NCBI GenBank assembly: GCA_021442155.1
Contig: CM038225.1
Location: forward strand, 84,642,925-84,706,924
From: Cymbidium sinense
Taxonomy: Eukaryota; Streptophyta; Magnoliopsida; Asparagales; Orchidaceae
Direction: 5' to 3'
Length of the DNA: 64,000 nt
Made by a program: the position numbers and the translations under genes. The notes beneath the pieces were generated by a model. The model was not told where the DNA came from and searched no databases. It worked only from the letters and a program-made list of their open reading frames with translations. The first letter of the stretch is position 1. Each line of letters begins with the position of its first letter. This document shows positions 1-12,200 of this stretch, in pieces.

Positions 1-107
1 AACCCTAAACCCTAAATCCCAAACCCTAAATCCTAAACCCTAAACCCTAAACCTTAAACCCTAAATTAACCATAAAACCTAAACCCTAAACTAACCCTAA
101 ACCCTAA
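1..107 (+). repeat. Degenerate telomere-like array
   Basis: Runs of CCCTAAA heptamers with point variants (CCCTAAAT, CCTTAAA, CATAAAA). The C-rich strand lies on the plus strand. The decay shows interstitial or subtelomeric DNA rather than a live chromosome end. Confidence 0.9.
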
Positions 108-598
108 GAATGGACAGAACCTTTACCGTAGCAGCATCAATGTCAACTATGCTCAATCAAGATCTAGCATTGGAGGTGAAGGTGGAGGCGATAATTATTA
201 TAATGGTGGTTAGGGATCTCACGGTGCTAGTGGATATGGAGGTTATGGTCAAAGCAGTGGTGGTTATGGAACCAAAAGGAGCGATGGAGGTTATAGCCAT
301 GGTGGTAGCAGAGGGAGAGATTGGGTATATGATGGCAGATACTAATACTTGAGAAGCCGGGGTGGTTCTGATTGGAGCTAGAGAAATTGAAGAATCAGTG
401 ATATGATATGCTGCTTATTGAAATGTGTCTTTACATTAGAGATAGTTCCAGTTATCTAGGGTTTTTAATTTTGTCAATGGATGCTCATTTGTTATATATG
501 TCATCGCTTATGTCTTAGAAAACATGGGGTGCTACTTGATTGATGAAATCAAAAAGCAGAAATGTTGAATCTAAAATTGTTCTCTATTTAAAAAAAAA
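108..598 (+). pseudogene. GRP fragment, copy 1 (glycine-rich RNA-binding protein last exon and 3' UTR)
   Basis: A 5'-truncated, decayed copy of the end of a GRP7/8-like RNA-binding protein gene. It opens with the codons for the last RRM strand (NGQNL-like, then a decayed match to NITVNQAQSRS), followed by a Gly/Tyr/Ser-rich tail, a stop, and about 230 bases of 3' UTR that all copies share. There is no start codon and no RNP motif, and an in-frame TAG follows GGT at about 213. The open stretch at 110-352 is in the wrong frame for most of its length. The 5' edge is joined directly to CCCTAA. The 3' edge ends in an A-run followed by telomere repeats. The GRP assignment comes from comparing all eight copies; on its own this copy would be hard to place. 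Confidence 0.75.
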
Positions 599-790
599 CC
601 TTGAACACTAAACCCTAAACTAAATCTTAATCTTTAAACCTAAAACAAAAACCCTATACCCTAAACCCTAAACCCTAAACCCTAAAAACCTTAGACACTA
701 AACCCTAAACCCTAAACCCTAAACCTACAACCCTAAACCTACAACCCTAAACCATAAACTATAAAACACAAACTAAACAACCCTGACCAC
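599..790 (+). repeat. Telomere-like array
   Basis: CCCTAAA units with variants such as CCTACAA and CCATAAA. The array grades into GC-rich sequence at its right end. Confidence 0.85.
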
Positions 791-1200
791 TGACCTAACC
801 CAGCCACCTCACAACTCCACCAAATGTTAATGAAAAACCCCAAAACCACTTAAACACCATTAACTCTAGGCTACAAACTAAATCCAGGCCCCAGACCTAA
901 ACACTGACTAGGCCAGAAACTGGGCCTGCAGCTGGGCCTGGCCTGGACTGAGTGCCCGCCAAAGATCGGCCAGGCTATGTGACCGGACCTGAGCCCTGGG
1001 CTACCAGGCCCTAGACCTGGCTGAGGCTGGGCCCTCTGGGCCCTAGGCTGACACTGGGCAGGTGGTGACCTGGGCCCAGGCCTGGGCCCTGGGCCACTGG
1101 GCTGGGCCCTGGGCCCTGAGCCAAACTGACCCTACTGGGCCACAGCCTGGGACGGCCCCACTGAGCCATGGGCCACCTGAGCTAGGCCTAGTTAATTAGC
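791..1200. repeat. GC-rich CTRRRCC block
   Basis: Heptamer-like units CTGGGCC, CTGAGCC, CTAGGCC and CTGACC follow one another. Each can be read as the telomere unit CTAAACC with A-to-G changes. Almost no CG dinucleotides are seen, and no credible coding sequence. Confidence 0.75.
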
Positions 1201-3170
1201 TAAAAATAGGCTAAATAAAAGATAAGATAAAGATAAAACTTAAAGCTGACTGGTATAAAGATGTAATATTAAATAATACTATTAAAATAAATAAACCTAA
1301 ACTAAACTAAAATAAGATAAACCTAAGAATAAAAGAGCTAAAATAAACCTCAAATCAGATAAATTAAAACTAAATAAAAAAAACCTTAGATAAAACCTAA
1401 AATAAATAAAATAAACCTAAACCCTAAATTAAAATAACCTAAATAAAAGAAATAAACCTGTAAAGTAAAATAAATAAACCTAAACCTACACATTAACCTA
1501 AACATAAATTTAAACTAAATAAAATAAAATAAATTAAAATCATCTAAATAAACCTAAACCTTTGGTTTATTTAATTTAAAGAAATAAAACCACTAACCCT
1601 ACCACTTTTTAAACCTAAACTACTGACCTTACATGAAACACCTAACCCTACCACTAAAATCTAAACCTAAACCTAATGTAAATAAAACCTAAAAAAAAGT
1701 AAACCAAAATATAAAAATAAAATAAAATAGGATAAAAACCTAAACTAAAACCTAAACCTAAAATTAAACCAAAATAAAAAATGAAATCTAAACTAAAATA
1801 AAATAAGAAAAACCCTAAACTAAACTAAATAATAAAATAAATAAAAAATAGAAAACCTAATTAAAATAAAAGTTAAACGTAAATAAAAATGAAATAAACC
1901 TAAACTAAAGTAAAATAATAACTAAATAAAAACCTAAACCTAAAAATAAAATCAAAAAATAAATAAATAATAAAACCAAAACCCTAAACTAAAAAAAGAC
2001 ATAAACCTAAAATTAAAAAAAGGCAAACCTTAACCTAAACAAAAATAAACTAAACTAAAATAAATAAAACTTAAACCTAAATTGAAAATAAACTAAATCT
2101 AAACCCTAAACTAATTAACATAAAATAAATGAAATATAAACCTAAACTAAACTAAAAAAATAAAACCTAAAAATAAACCTAAAATAAAAACCTAAAACCT
2201 AAACAAAAAAAAACATTAAAAATAAAATAAAAATAAAATAAAAGTAAAAAAAAAATATAAACCTACACATAAACAAAAAAAATAAACAAAAAAAAAATGT
2301 AAACTGAAATAAATAAACCTAAAATAAATAAACTGAACTAAATAAAAAATAAACCTTAAAAAAAATAAAAAATAAAATAAACTAAAAGGACCTACAACCT
2401 TAAACCTAAAAACCTAAACCTAAACAAAATAAAACTTAAAAATAAAATAAATAAATAAACCTAAACCTAAACAAAACAAAAAATATAATAAAATAAAAAC
2501 CTAAACTAAAACCTAAGCCTTAGCACCTAAACCTAAATGTAAAAATAAAATAAAATAAAAAATAAAAACTAAAATAAAATAAAATATTTATAAACCTAAA
2601 GTAAACTAAACAAATAATGTAAACCTAAAAATAAAAACTAAACATAAAATAAAAATAAAATAAACCTAAAATTAAATTAAATAAAAACCTAAACCAAAAA
2701 AATAAACTTAAAAGTAAGTCCTAAAAATAAATAAAAAGTTAAACCTAAACTAAACTAAAAAAAAAAAAACCAAAACCCAAATGACAAAATAAAATAAACT
2801 GAAACCTAAACTAAAATAATAAAATTAAAATAAATAAAAACCTAACTAAAAGAAACTAAACCTAAACCATAAACTAAATAAAATATAATAAATTAAAATA
2901 AACTAAACCTAAACTAAAAATAAAACCTAAATAAACCTAAAAAAAAAAACCTAAAACTAAAAAAAAAAAATAAAATAAAGATAAAACTAAAACAAAAAAG
3001 CACATAAACCAACCTAAAACTTAAAAATAAAATAAATAAAACCTAAACTAAAAAATAAATAAACCTAAAATAAATAAACAAATACTAAATAAAAATTAAA
3101 TTAAAATAAACTAAATAAATAAACCTACTGTTGACAATTTAAAAAAAGCCCTAAACTTTAAATAAAACCT
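1201..3170. repeat. A-rich CCTAAA/TAAAA array, long form
   Basis: About 2 kb of CCTAAA hexamers mixed with TAAAA and ATAAA pentamers on the plus strand. A variant of the end landmark (cctaaacctttggtttattt) occurs at about 1553 and a decayed one at about 3121, so the block probably contains more than one monomer. There are no genes. Confidence 0.8.
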
Positions 3171-3545
3171 AAACACTAGGCTGGTCAACCTAGGCCTTAG
3201 CCAGGCCAAAACCAGGCACTGATCCTAGCTAGGCCTAAAAAACTGGGCTACTGGGCCCCAGGCCACTGGGCCACTGAGCCTAACTGACTAGCAGACTGAA
3301 ACTGAAACTGGCTTAAAAGAATCTGATCACAGGCCCTACTCCACAAAGGCTAGGCCACTAAATATAAAATGGCTGGCTAATCTATGATCTGAGCGGACCA
3401 AAATGGGCCACTGACCCACCCTGAGCTCTGATGCTGAGCCAGAGCCACTAGGCTGAGCCCTATCACCCGATCCCAGATCTAAACTACCCAACCACATCCT
3501 GAGCCACTAACCACTACCACACAGGCCCTACCCTAAAAGCCTAAA
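3171..3545. repeat. GC-rich CTRRRCC block
   Basis: CTAGGCC, CTGGGCC and CTGAGCC units with short A-rich spacers, flanked on both sides by A-rich array. No coding sequence is seen. Confidence 0.7.
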
Positions 3546-4150
3546 ACTAAATCCTACTAAACTAAATAAAACCTAATAATAAAATACATAAAAGAAAAAA
3601 CTTAAAATCAAAATAAAATAAAATAAAAAAAAAATAATAAAAAACCTAAACTAAAAATAAAATTAACCTAAGAATAAAACTTAAATAAAATAAAAATAAA
3701 CATAAAAAAAATAAAATAAAACTAAAATAAATTAAAATAAGGCTAAATAAAACATAACCTCAAAAAAAACCTAAAAGAAATAAAAAATAAAACTAAAATG
3801 CTAAACTAAAAAAAACCTAAACCTAAAATAAAATAAAATAAAATAAACTTAAGCTAAACTAAAATAAACTAAAATAAAATAAAATAAAACCTAAACCTAA
3901 ACAAACTAAAACTAAATAAAATAAAATAAACTAAAATAAACATAAAATAAACTAAAATAAAATCTTAAAATAAATGCCTAAGGAACTAAATAAAATAAAA
4001 TAAACTAAAAATGCTAAAAATAAACTTACCAAAGTAAACTTAATAAATCTATTAAATAAATCTAAACTATAAATAAATTAAAATATATAAAATAAAATAA
4101 GGCTCAGATAAATAATATAATGATAAACTAAACTATGCTTTTTTTTTTTA
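3546..4150. repeat. A-rich array monomer, partial
   Basis: Begins with the landmark ctaaactaaataaaacc seen at the start of other A-rich monomers. It continues as TAAAA/CCTAAA repeats and ends in a T-run (4139-4149) without the usual end motif. Confidence 0.75.
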
Positions 4151-4507
4151 AACCTACTCTACCTGACCCTGACCTGACCCTAAACCCTGAGCCTGGGCCC
4201 TGGGCCCTGGCCTAGCCATATAGCCCTACCCAGACCACTGAGCCACTGAGCCTCCTTGCACTGGGCCCACCCCAAAAACTGGCTAAACCACTGACCCTGA
4301 CCTAAATCCTTATCCTGAGCATAGCCCTACGGACCCTAATACCCTAAACCCCTACCCTAAACCACAAACCCAAACCCCAAACACTAAATGCACCACAAAT
4401 CTAACTCACAATCCCAACCCCAAACCTAAATCTTAAACCCTAAACCCTAAACCTTACACCCTAAACTAATCGTAAAACCTAAAACTTAAACTAACCCTAA
4501 ACCCTAA
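4151..4507 (+). repeat. GC-rich block grading into telomere-like array
   Basis: CTGGGCC/CTGACC units up to about 4360 pass gradually through CCCTAACCC and CCCCAAAC variants into CCCTAAA heptamers by about 4435. The gradient itself suggests that the GC-rich blocks are derived from telomere-like DNA. Confidence 0.75.
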
Positions 4508-4997
4508 GATTGGGCAGAACCTTTACCATAAGAAAATCAACATCAACAAGGCTCAATCTAGATCTAGCAGTGGAGCCAAAGGTGGAGGCGACGATTATTA
4601 TAGTGGTGGTTGGGGATCTCGCAGTGCTAGTGGATATGGAGGTTGTGGTCGGAGCAATGGTGGTTTTGGAGGTGGAAGGAGCGATGGAGGTTATAGCTAT
4701 GGTGGTAGCAGAGGGAGAGATTGGGTATATGATGGCGGATCCTGCTACTCTAGAGGTGGCGGTGGTTCTGATTGGAGCTAGAGAAATTGAAGAATTACCG
4801 ATCTGATCTATTGTTTATGGAAATGTGTCCTTAAATTAGAGACAGTTCTAGTTATCTAGGGTTTTTAATTTGGTCTATGGGTGCTCATTTGTTATCTATG
4901 TCATCGCTTGTGTCTTAGAAACTTGGGTTGCTACTTGGTTGATGAAATCAAAAAGAAGAAATGTTGCATATGAAATTTTTCTTTATTTTAAAAAAAC
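4508..4997 (+). pseudogene. GRP fragment, copy 2
   Basis: Same fragment and 5' breakpoint as copy 1 (ccctaa, then gattgggcagaacc). The Gly-rich part reads with frameshifts, and the segment for SDGGYSYGGSRGRDW is recognisable at about 4679-4730. The end of the tail (decayed from SDGNWRN-stop) and the 3' UTR follow. An open frame at 4510-4806 does not follow the ancestral frame and should not be called a gene. This copy heads the first composite unit, with the junction block 260 bases downstream. Confidence 0.8.
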
Positions 4998-5258
4998 TTT
5001 GAACACTAAACCCTAAACTAAACCTTAAACCTTACACCTAAAACCAAAACCCTAAACTCTAAACCTTAAACCCTAAACCCTAAAAACCCTAAACCTTAAA
5101 CCCTAAACCCTAAACCCTAAACCCTAAACCTTAAACCTTAAACCTTAAACCTTAAACCCTAAAACCATAAACCCTAAACCCTAAAACCTACAACCCTAAA
5201 CCCTTAACCCTAAACTAACCCTAAATAAACCTTAAACCCTAATCATAAACCATAAACC
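4998..5258 (+). repeat. Telomere-like array
   Basis: One of the better preserved stretches, with several consecutive CCCTAAA and CCTTAAA units at about 5040-5160. It ends at the junction block. Confidence 0.9.
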
Positions 5259-5395
5259 TTTAGGAAAGATGTCATTAAGATTAGATCTAAAGAATTACCT
5301 AATCCTAACATAGTTATGGTAGCTAAAGAAATTGTCTTCAAGAGACTTTCCCTTGACTATTAAAGATTTGAATACCCTAAACCCTAACCCTAAAT
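5259..5395. repeat. Composite-unit junction block, copy 1
   Basis: A non-telomeric block of about 130 bp (gatgtcattaaga ... ttcaagagactttcccttga) that recurs at about 18311 and 39218, each time between telomere-like DNA and the AT-rich satellite. It ends with ccctaaaccctaaccctaaa. I do not recognise it. Confidence 0.8.
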
Positions 5396-6830
5396 GATAT
5401 TATAATACCATATGTTATAGTATAATGTAGCATCATATATTTGAGCATGTAGTGCTGTGTTTTTGGAAGTTATAAGATATTTTGAAATGTTTTAGTATAT
5501 TATGGTATTGTACCTTATAGTCTATTTTAATATAAATCATAAAAATAATGATTTAATAAACGAGATGATGAAATCTGTTAAATTTGAAGTGGTAAATAGG
5601 TTGTAGTACCAAAGGTGTGCTATCCACTTGTAGGCTAAAAAGTAAGATTTTTTATTCAAAATAAATATTATATGTTGTAGCATAGTATAACATCATATAT
5701 CATAATATATTGTTCTACACATTTTAAATTCTTTTAGTTGAAGATCATAAATCATGCAATCGAGCCTACACTAGAATTATTTATAAAAATGTTGATTTAG
5801 GCTTTAAAATGGTGGAATTTGGCCAAATTCATAACAGGTAGAGCATGGTATCATAATATATTCTTTGAATTTAAAATATGTAAGTGATACGACTAAAATA
5901 TATAGTTTTTTATTATTTAGACTAATTTTATGATTATTTTTATCTTAATCAATCCATTGTGATGTGATGTGCAATATAATATAATATAATATGTTATAGT
6001 GTATTATAACATAGAATTCCATAACATAGTGCAGCATCATGCATTAAAGCATACTATTATGTATTACTACTTATTGTTTAGCATATTTTAGTTTATTATA
6101 GTATGATGTGGTAGAGTTTGTACTAGTATATTTTATAAAAATACTAATTTATAGGCTGAGATGATGGGATTTGGCCAAAGTTAAGTAAGCTTTAGGGAAC
6201 ATAATTGGGGGTGTGTTATGGTGTGTCATTTAATCAAAAGAATGGTTACATCCAAAATAAATGTTCATTTTCAACCAAATTTTATAAATTTTTTGCTTAA
6301 ATTGATTCATTTTAAGGTGTAATGTATGATAATACATTATATGAAAGAGTATTAAAATATAATGTGCATAACAATATAACTTCACATATATATGAATGTG
6401 GTGGTGTGTTATTAAATGTTATTGTACAATTTTGTATGTTTTACTTTTGTTATAATACATTGGATCAAAACTCACAAAAATGTTAATTTGAAGGTTGAGA
6501 TGGAAGAATTTGGCCAAATTCACCACACACACCAAGAAGCAACACCAAAATTATGATATTTTGTTATTTGTCACTTCTAAGTTATTCTAATGAGGTGTAA
6601 TGTTAGACAATATATTATATTATAGTAAATTATAATATAACATCATATATTATAATATAATATAGTGTGTTAATTGACACTATAATATGTTTAGCATGAT
6701 ATTTTATAGTTAGTTTGAGCATGCACCATACCAAATCATAAAACATTGATTACAACGTTAAGTTGATGTTATTTGAATAAATAATTTATTAGGCTTTTAG
6801 TTGAAGTATTAAAGGTATGCATAAGACCTG
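5396..6830. repeat. AT-rich satellite with GGCCAAATT palindrome, copy 1
   Basis: About 1.4 kb of strongly AT-rich DNA. A diverged motif (cataaaaatgttgatttaggc, then gaatttggccaaattc) recurs at about 5525, 5783, 6138, 6472 and 6738, which gives decayed tandem monomers of roughly 260-355 bp. The 16-bp palindrome GAATTTGGCCAAATTC is perfect at 5815-5830 and 6506-6521 and imperfect at about 6167-6182. ATATAATATAAT runs lie between. There are no genes. Confidence 0.75.
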
Positions 6831-9000
6831 AAATAAGATTTGATGAGAATTCCATGTCAAGGACATGGAGGGAGATCCATTAGGGGATCACACATGCATT
6901 GGACATGACACGTGAGCGGTCTATGTAGAGGGCATAGAACAAGAAAATCTGTTGGGGATAAGGTTTGAATTTGATTTGATTATATGATTTATGGAAATAA
7001 GATCTATTGGGGATAAGAATCTATAATCCATCAAGGATTAAGATTGAATCAACTATAATTTGTTTTGTTTTAATTGATGTGGAGGCATATTTGCTAAAGA
7101 TAAGGGCTCGAGTCTGCTGGGGATCGGGTATATTAACCTTCCACTTGGGAAGTTGGTTAGGTCTATTCATTGAGGATTGAGATTTAAGTTTGATTTTATT
7201 TATATATTTAGGGATGTATCCACCCGGGATAAGAGTTTGGTTATATTTCTTTGATTTCAACTCTACTAGGGGAGTTGGTTTAATTTGGCTCCACTGGGGA
7301 GGTTGGTTTTGAATTTAATTTGGTTCCACTAGGGAGGTTGGTTCAACAACCTAGGGGGACTACTGAGGGAATGCCGTTTGGGACTTATATCAACTCAAAA
7401 GTAGTCAGGATTAGTTTTATCTTAATTTCATGTGATTTGATATAGTTTATTTTGTTTTGTTTGATTTTGACTTGAGGGCATATCTACTGGGGATGTGAGC
7501 TCAGTCAAATTTGATAGATTTAGTTTATGGACCATGTCAGTGTGCAATGGACCCATTGAGAAAGGGCTTTATCGAACTTGTCATATTTCAAATTTATAAT
7601 TTCAAAGGGATAGTTTACTAGATGTGGGGTAGAGCTAACTAACCTAAGGGGTTGCCTTTCGGTGTGCAACAGTTGTGTTAGGAAGAAGGTGTAGCAGACT
7701 TATATCTCCTAAAGTAAGGAACAACCAGTGGGGTGACCTATTAGTAGCACAACAAATCAAACCCAACTTAGGGGCGACTATTGAGTGAATGCTGTTGGGT
7801 ACTTATATTAAGTCAATAGTAGTCAGGCGATTCCTATAAGGAGTTTGATTGACACTGCCTTAAATATAAGATACAGCTTGGGAAATGGTACCACTATGGG
7901 TGTCCTCTAGTCCATAAGTGAATATATTTTTTGTTTACATATTTTTTGTGGACCATTGGTGTGAGGGACCACGAAGAGATATGTCGCCACTATCTTAGAT
8001 TTACTAGACTAAGGGTGAATCTATACATCCATAGGATGGATTCTCCAACCACAATTGGTTCTAGGAAGCGAGGGGTCCGATCGATATTAACTAAGGTAGT
8101 GTCTAAAATGGGTTGCAAGATGTGATCCAAATATAGAGCCCACAAGGGAGGTCTTTGCTAGGGGCATTATCCATTGCCCTGGAAAAGAAAGACTCCAGGT
8201 GTATGGTGGCAAACTCAAGGAGAAAACTTAGCAGACTTACATCTTCCAAGAGTGGTGTATCCTAAGGTGTGAGAACCAACCAACCTAAGGTGTACCCATC
8301 AGCATGAGTGGTGTATCTGCCAGCATGAGTGGTGTGTCTATCAGCATAGTGAGAACCAACCAACTTAAGGTGCCCGTCGGTGTCTAATGATCAATCTGGA
8401 AACAAAGCATGTAGGCTTTTAACTTTTCAAGTGAAATGGATCAATGGGATACCAGTCATGGGGGGATCTATAAGTGACTACTTGAGGAGCCTCAAGGAAG
8501 GACCAAACTTGGTCAAGAAAGGAGCTTCCGGGACTTTCTAAACCTCTCAGCAAGGCTAATCCAAGAAGAAAGTGTGTTAAATAAAAGCCAACATGAGGTA
8601 GCTTGCGAATATGCTAAAACTACCAAACTAATAAGGCTCATTGTTGTGGCCAAATAAGGAAGGAAAGTGTAGCAGACTTACATCATCCAAAGTAAGAAGA
8701 ACATTGGGGCGACACACAAGCAAGGTAGCACGTCAGGCTGACTTAGAGCAGTTATAGAGTGAGAGCCGCTGGGGGCATTACCTCTACTCAGAGTAGCTTG
8801 AGACAAATGTTATGTTTATTTTATATGCTTGTGTGTAGTGTCTATTTGTGTTGTGATGATCAAGGATAAGATTCCACTCGGGTTCCTTACACTTACCCTA
8901 AACACATCATGACAGATTCGTAAACAAGAATACTTTCAACATGGATGAGATTGAATTTGAAATAAAATTTTCATTGATGATAATTACTTTCAAACATGAT
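6831..9000 (-). repeat. Gypsy 3' noncoding region, copy 1
   Basis: No coding signal. Degenerate internal repeats are visible on the plus strand: ccactaggggaggttggttt-type units at 7260-7345, gactactgagtgaatgccgctggggacttatatcaactc-like lines at about 7350, 7770 and 8740, and gtagcagacttacatcttcc at about 7693, 8228 and 8668. The 3' UTRs of Ogre/Tat elements are known for such tandem repeats. Confidence 0.65.
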
Positions 9001-9004
9001 TTAT

Positions 9005-10180
9005 AATATTACTTTAAGTGGAGCCCATTGATTGGAAGCATTGAGCGCTCTCCCTTATGATTAATAAGCTGATAAGATCCTCCTTGGTAGGCCTTCTCTA
9101 TGGAAAAAGGGCCTTCCCATGTGGGTTCAACTTGCCTCCCATCTTACAATGGGCAACAATCAGTCTCCTTAGAACTAAAATAAGCTCTCATACTTGAAAA
9201 GCTCTAGGATGGACCAACTTGTTGTGAGCTTGAATCATTTTAGCTTTGTACAACTCGAGGTTTTGGCATGCCTGCAGGTGTCTCTCCTCCAAACCTTCAA
9301 GCTCTTCTAACCGTAACTTGGCATTTTGCTCTGTTGTGATCTTGTTACCCACAACAATCTTTTGTGATGGGAGTTGGACTTCTAATGGTAGAACAACTTC
9401 GGATACATACACTAATGGGAAAGGAGTAAATTGAGTTGGAGTTCTATATGTGATGAGGTAGGCCCAGAAGGCTTTAACTAACTACTCATGCCACTATTGC
9501 TTGTTGTTGTCGAGTGTCTTCTTTAGTATTTGGATGAAAGTTTTGTTGAAGGCTTTTGCAATGCCGTTTTCCCTTAGGTGGTTGATGATAGATTATCTCA
9601 AATCTATGTTGTGTCTCTAGGAAATGTTGTTGATCTTGATGCTCTTGAATGCAGTACCATTATTAGATATAATTCATCGAGGCACTCCAGACCTATATAT
9701 GATATGGTTCTTAAAAAACTAGAGCACATGGTGAGTTGTGACCTCTCTAAGCGAAATTTCCTTCACCCATTGAAAATATAGTTAGTAGAAGCTAAGACGA
9801 TCCGATGACCTTTGGAAGAAAGAGAATCAATCGAACCCACTATGTCGGTACCCCAACACTTGAAAGGCCATGAGACCAATGTAAGATGTAGAATGTTGAA
9901 TGGTTGGTGTAGGACCCCATCGTGTTTTTGACATTGGTGGCATCGCCTATCCATATCCATGCAATCTTTGATCATCGTTGGCTAGTAGTATCTTAGTCTC
10001 TTGATCATGGCTTTCATCTTAAACTGGATTGGTTGGCTTGACATAATCTTGAGTATACCTTGATCACGATCTTATGGGCTTCATGCTTGTCTAAACAACA
10101 TCATCATATATGATCGAAAGACTGCCGATACAAGACACCATCCATAAGAGCGTAGGAAATTTCACTCTACTTCATCTGAT
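9005..10180 (-). pseudogene. Gypsy integrase remnant, copy 1
   Basis: Read on the minus strand, the zinc-binding end comes first (DCMDMDRRCHQCQKH at about 9918-9970), then the core start (WPFKCWGTDIVG and SSKGHRIVLAS at about 9790-9870). The C-terminal domain follows (LEELEGLEERHLQACQNLELYKAKMIQAHNKL, in two parts, at about 9188-9340). The aspartate expected in the ASTNY stretch is Asn. Stops and frameshifts separate the parts, so no enzyme can be made. Confidence 0.8.
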
Positions 10181-10319
10181 GGGCTTGTGACTTCTCTTGA
10201 GGTAGTTTGCCTTTATTTAGGTTATCAATGAATGGTTGCCTCCAATCTAGCTTTTCATATTTCTTGGCAATGGAAACCTCCCCTTCATGAGAGTACTTTT
10301 TGATGACTTCAATATCAAT

Positions 10320-10870
10320 AAGGGAGAAGACTTGTCTATTTTAAACCTTTATTGATATAGGCTCATCCTTCGGACATGCCAACTCCTTGGCAAGCTTGGC
10401 TAAAGCATATGCCACGACGTTCTCTCCTTGATGAATTTTATAAATGGTAACCTCTGTGATTTGGGCCAATAACTCTGGTGTACTTTTGGTAGTGATGGAG
10501 CTTAGGCTATATAACCATATAGGACCAGTGATTTAGTTGATAATGAGTTGAGAATCCCCAAAGATATTGATGCTTTGGATTCTTAGAGTAACGACTAACT
10601 CAAGACTGACATTCAGAGCTCATATTCACCTTCATTTTGTTGCAAAGATTAGAGAGATGATATGAGAATCTCATCACATCATGTCCAGAGTTAAGAGAAC
10701 TATTCTTACCCCCACCTTTCTTGGAATAGTAGATTATGGTTCTTCTCCTCTTTGAGAGGAAGCTACACCATCAAAGTACTTCTCCCAGCAGTGAATGATA
10801 GTATCCCTTAAGTTCAAGATTTGTTCATCGAGGAGATCATCACTAAGCAGAGAGTAAGCAGAGGTAATGT
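10320..10870 (-). pseudogene. Second RNase H (Tat type) remnant, copy 1
   Basis: Minus-strand matches to the extra RNase H of Tat elements: the MYFDGA-like start region, now decayed, at about 10780, and the IPQGENVVAYALAKLAKELACP-like end at about 10370-10440. Copy 2 holds the same domain in clearer form. Several stops interrupt it. Confidence 0.65.
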
Positions 10871-12200
10871 CAAACTATGAGAGGGTCATGGACCATCATA
10901 CAAATCGTTTGGATAACATCAACCATGTCATGTGATACTATAGTGAATTGATATTAGAGATTAAGTCCACCTTATGAGGAAGCATGTAGTGGTGTAGCTT
11001 TTGGGATGCAAAGATTAAAGTTAGGCAATGCTTCTCAATGGGTGGATAATTAGCCTCAGCAGGGATTAGATGATGGCTAAGGTAGTAGAGTGTGTTTTCC
11101 TTCCCTTTGTTGTTGGCTTGGGCCAATAAAGCACTAAGGGAGTCATCTAACATAATAGTGTAAAGTATGAGCGGCTTGCCTGGAATAGGGGCTTCTAGAA
11201 CCAATGACATCATCAAGTAATGCTTGATTTCTTAGAAGACATGCTCACACTTATCATCCCACTTGAACTTGGCATCCTTTTTGATAAGTGCTGAGAATGG
11301 CTGACATCTTCCCAATAGGTTGAATATAGAGCATCTTAGATATGCCAATCGCCATTTGAATGATCTAAGTTGACTTAAACTTTTAGGGGGTGGCATTTCT
11401 AATATCTCGTTGATCTTCTTCAGATCAATTTTGATTCTCTGATGTTGGACAACAAATCCAAGGAATTTCTCTGAAGCTACTCTGAATGCAAACTTTAGGG
11501 GGTTCATTTTGATGTTAAATTGTCTTAACTATTCAAAAACTACTCTTAAGTCAAAGAGATGGTCTTCCTTTTCTCTACTTTTAACCAAGAGATACTCGAC
11601 AAAGCACTCAACTTGATCATGAGTTCGTCAAAGATTTGAGTCATAGCTCACTGGTATGTAGCATCAGTATTTTTAAGGATGAAAGGAAAGACCTTATAGT
11701 AAAAGATTTTGATCGGGGTTCTAAAAGTAGTGTTTCTTTCATCTTCAAGGGCCATCTTTATTTGGTTATATCTAGATGAGCCATCCATGAAATAGAAGAC
11801 TGCATGAAATAAGGCAATATCCACCATCAGCTCTTGGATTGGTAGTGGAAATTCATCTTTTGGACATGCCTTATTTAAATCCTTAAAATTAATGCATATG
11901 TGAATTTGGCAATTCTTTTTCGTAACTGGGATGACGCTGGCTAACCAGGTAAGGTATTTTCTTCGAATGAAGCCAATATCTCGGTTTCTTGACTTCAAAA
12001 ATGATTTGTTGTTCTATGTCTAATCATATCTATCTAAGAGCGTGCTTGATAGGATTAACAGTGGGCTCTATTGCTAGTTTATAGATCGCTATATCAGGAG
12101 ATAATCCAAGCATCTCTTCATAACTCCATGCAAAGAAGTCCATAAACTCAGTCATTATCTTAACTAAGTCATTGGTTTCAATTTCATTCAACAAAGAACT
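10871..12200 (-). pseudogene. Gypsy reverse transcriptase and RNase H remnant, copy 1
   Basis: Minus-strand segments show FKDLNKACPKDEFPLP, YFMDGSSRYNQIKMA (first catalytic Asp kept) and PPKSLSQLRSF, then LAYLRCSIFNLLGRCQPFSALIKKDA and PGKPLILYTIMLDDSLSALLAQ with YLSHHLIPAEANYPPIEKHCL, in that order from high to low coordinates. The YVDD box is lost and reads FVEY at 11591-11604. Stops lie throughout. Confidence 0.85.

Noticed and set aside
1..107. A functional telomere at the window start
   Set aside because: The heptamers are too degenerate, and the same kind of array occurs through 55 kb. It could be close to an end, but this sequence is not terminal telomere.
4510..4806. A 98-codon open frame starting at ATGGG as a small gene
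   Set aside because: It follows the wrong frame of the GRP fragment. The ancestral frame encodes the NITVNQAQSRS end and the Gly-rich tail, and Val/Met-rich readings appear in the shifted frame of every copy.
5396..6830. A CRISPR-like or other short regular repeat array
   Set aside because: The repeats are long, diverged and irregularly spaced, and the genome is eukaryotic. They are satellite monomers.
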